Assembly (NCBI GenBank): GCA_036245525.1
Contig: BTPG01000003.1
Location: 141,040,797-141,104,796 of the forward strand
DNA length: 64,000 bases
Direction: 5' to 3'
DNA from: Semisulcospira habei
Lineage: Eukaryota; Mollusca; Gastropoda; Semisulcospiridae
Every line of letters starts with the position of its first letter. Position 1 is the first letter of the stretch. Made by a program: the position numbers and the translations under genes. Below the pieces are notes generated by a model. That model was not told where the DNA came from. It was given only the letters and a program-made list of their open reading frames with translations, and did not search any database. This document shows positions 61,949 to 64,000 of this stretch, one piece after another.

Positions 61949-62014
61949 GCAAGAGGTATAGATCCTCATGAGCCCCGCCTCAGGCGGGGGCTCATGAGGA
62001 TCTATGCCTCATGC
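61949..62014. mobile_element. Family A hairpin, near perfect
   Basis: GCAAGAGGTATAGATCCTCA TGAGCCCCGCCT against its complement, loop CA. Confidence 0.85.
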
Positions 62015-62107
62015 AGATAGCTTGTGTTTGCTGATAGACTAGAGACCGAAAACTGAACTCTCAGAGAATTTCTCCTTAAAATGAACATTTAAATGTAAAT
62101 GGAACCA

Positions 62108-62173
62108 GCAAGAATCGTAGATCCTCATGAGCCTTCACTGAAGCGGGGGTACATGAGGACCTATGCCTCTTGG
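62108..62173. mobile_element. Family A hairpin
   Basis: GCAAGAATCGTAGATCCTCA against TGAGGACCTATGCCTCTTG. Confidence 0.75.
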
Positions 62174-63075
62174 ATGTTAGCAGGGCAAAGTGTGAGAGTT
62201 AGGTGAGTGATGCATGCGGCACATCAACACACGCAAGTTCACACCTGGGTTAGCAGAGACCTGCTCCCCCAAAGAATGTCCCCAGCTAGATCCTGTTAGT
62301 GTTGCTTTACAGTTCACAAATAAAATGCGCAGAAAGACTTATGCGTAGTCTCCATCGGCACAGATTCGGACGCAGGCAGCTACAATCCATCATTACTGTG
62401 ACGTCATTTTCACACTCAACGACAAACAATGGTTCAGAAAGAAAAAAAAAAAACACTTGGAACAGCCCAGTTTCTGTACTTCAAGCGATCTGCTGCATGG
62501 TAGGCTTTGATTTCTAAAATGCGCCGACGCAACGGATCATCAATGTTGTTTTGCCTGAGCTACGACTTTTCTAAGCTTCTTTTCGCAATCATTGTGAGCA
62601 AGCACACGTATCAGAGGTTTTCCACTGCCTTTTGAGCGTAACGACAGAACTTAGAAAAAAGCAGAAATGTTTTGTTTTTTTTACGACATTCATACGTCAT
62701 AATCTAAGCTCGACTTTTTGTCAAGCATTATTTTAAGACATACTAAGAACATTTATAAAGGAGATATTTCTATATAATAATCCTATACGTCTGGAATAGG
62801 TCGCTTTAGAGTAGATCTCGGAGGCAAATAGAAAGAATCGGTCTTTGTTGACCTCAAAAACAAAGCTGTTCTGGGCGCAGGCAGAGAGCTCTACGATTCG
62901 TCATAATTTCACGTGACACGCAGTATAACAAAATAAGGTTTGCAAACTGCAGCAGCCCAGTTCCTGCACTGCAGTAACGAGGGGAATTTCTATTTCTATC
63001 CATCATGACTCGGGCATGGCTTATCCGAAAATACCTTTGTGAATTAAAACAAAATACCTTCAGCTTGTATGATTT
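62174..63075. other. Unassigned 0.9-kb stretch
   Basis: AT-rich, with one A-run (62441-62452). No gene, RNA or repeat family recognised. Confidence 0.4.
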
Positions 63076-63080
63076 TATTT

Positions 63081-63147
63081 GTGTGCTGCTCTGTGATTTT
63101 GTACCTTACGGCCGGAGGCCGTAGGGTCCATAATAACAGACCAGCAC
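63081..63147. mobile_element. Family D palindrome
   Basis: GTGTGCTGCTCTGTGATTTT GTACCTTACGGCC against its complement, with a few mismatches. Confidence 0.75.
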
Positions 63148-63298
63148 GCGTTTATAGCAACCCCTTCCGGAAGTCTATATACATGCTCGTGATCGAGGTC
63201 CAAAATCGAATGTGCAGAAGCCCACATTTGTGGATTCCCTTTTTCAGCTCCATAGACGCCCGAAGGGACACGAGTCGGTCATTAGAGAGACAAGAACA

Positions 63299-63381
<83 letters not shown>
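63299..63381. repeat. (CA)n microsatellite
   Basis: About 41 units. Long open frames crossing it are artefacts. Confidence 0.95.
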
Positions 63382-63386
<5 letters not shown>

Positions 63387-63601
63387 AATAAAATAAAAAA
63401 AGAGCCGAGTCCTAAAACTTCGCCAGGGATTCCGAACGGTGGCGTAATGGAGGATCGCGCGCTCAGATTACTAATATTAGACTCTGTGACTTTCAAAAGG
63501 GACTTTTCAACCTTAAACCCCCTAACTGCCGTGAAAAATTCAACACTAGCCCACCCTGAAGTGAAGGGGATGACGTAAGCCGTCATCGAATCATACACTT
63601 T

Positions 63602-63658
63602 GTTATCTCGTTTGATTCGCGGCCGCTGATCAGCGGATGCGAGTCGAACGAGACAACC
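63602..63658. mobile_element. G-like palindrome without TTAA ends
   Basis: GTTATCTCGTTTGATTCGC against GCGAGTCGAACGAGACAAC around GGCCGCTGATCAGCGG. Confidence 0.6.
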
Positions 63659-63789
63659 AGTGCCACTGGAATTACAGGCCTACTGGCTTTTCATCGATAA
63701 TTTTACTTTCTGTATAACAAAAAGCCACATTCTCCCAATTTACACCGTTTTCTTTGACTTTGTTCTCTTTTGGTACACGTCTTATATCA

Positions 63790-63838
63790 TGTGTGGCCTG
63801 CTGTTTTTGACCTCACGGCTAAAATCACATACCAGCAT
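63790..63838. mobile_element. Family D, internally deleted
   Basis: GTGTGGCCTGCTGTTTTTGA CCTCACGGCT then AAAATCACATACCAGCA. Confidence 0.55.
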
Positions 63839-64000
63839 TATTTTTTATTTCGACAACACGGCATATGGCATAAGAAAATAAATTAGGTCTGACCTCACCG
63901 CAAGTTAAAAAAAAATTACGAGTACTCAGTTCAACCGATAAAATGCGAGCTTTAAAATAAATCACGCATACTAAGTTCGACCGATAAAACGCGAAGTTTA

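Overview
The window reads as intergenic, repeat-saturated DNA from an animal nuclear genome, most likely a marine mollusc and probably a gastropod. That is an inference from the mix of L2-like and Jockey-group LINE remnants, tRNA-derived SINEs with LINE-type tails, very long (GA)n, (CA)n and (TA)n tracts, and dozens of palindromic DNA-transposon remnants. There are no operons, no ribosome binding sites and no convincing spliced host gene. The only sequence that looks like intact protein-coding DNA is a compact, AT-rich, intronless cassette at about 44.0-45.15 kb, immediately right of a 20-N assembly gap.

Repeat families are lettered here for convenience. A: about 190-260 bp, TTAACCCCTTCACTGCC-type ends, central hairpin built on GGCATAGATCCTCATGAGC. 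B: about 214 bp, TTAACTCATTCTACCCC or TTAACCCATTCAGCCC ends, central hairpin with GATAGTTCAAGGGTGGTGCC and AGCTTGGCGCC. C: about 85-95 bp, TTAACCCTTTGGCTGTCGG ends, a simple palindrome. G: about 80 bp, TTAACTCATTCGCGGCC ends. A, B, C and G share TTAA plus a pyrimidine-rich CYC-(A/T)TT start at both ends, as expected of piggyBac-like non-autonomous elements. D (CTGGTCTGTGATTTTGGACC), E (TACTGACGAGCAAAAGAAA), F (AGCAAAAGGTCCTCGGGCC), K (GGCTGTCTGGGGCATTTCTT), L (AAAAGCGAGATTTTCATTG), N and P are further palindromic families with other ends. J is a retroelement-like family found as head-to-head inverted pairs.

Layout: 0-6 kb, A/B/C/D elements and a minus-strand LINE 3' end. 6.5-9.3 kb, a decayed K-family array split by an L2-like LINE. 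9.4-10.06 kb, a 27-bp minisatellite. 10.3-16.8 kb, more elements, a minus-strand LINE and a 380-bp retroposed unit embedded in (GA)n. 17-19 kb and 27.2-30.2 kb, nested LINE 3' ends inside (CT)n arrays. 19.6-26.6 kb, B, E, G, P and C elements. 30.5-43.9 kb, F, D, C, B, A and G elements, a tRNA-derived SINE and a decayed tandem array. 44.0-45.65 kb, the virus-like cassette with a distal hairpin. 45.7-47 kb, A and B elements, one holding a retroposed insert with a 14-bp target duplication. 47.7-49.2 kb, three copies of a unit separated by (TA)n, two carrying a hammerhead-like motif. 49.5-58 kb, mixed elements, a second SINE, a 932-bp DNA transposon and a 347-bp J palindrome with a 13-bp target duplication. 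58.5-60.75 kb, a C element split by a 2.1-kb solo-LTR-like insertion. 61-64 kb, scattered A, D and F remnants and a (CA)n tract.

Most long open frames elsewhere are by-products of microsatellites, palindromes or the 27-bp minisatellite and are not annotated. The items most worth following up are the cassette (two ORFs, a UUUAAAC slippery heptamer and a short -1-frame tail carrying PSAP and PPEY motifs), the TTAA-ended palindrome superfamily, and the LINE insertions flanked on both sides by (CT)n.
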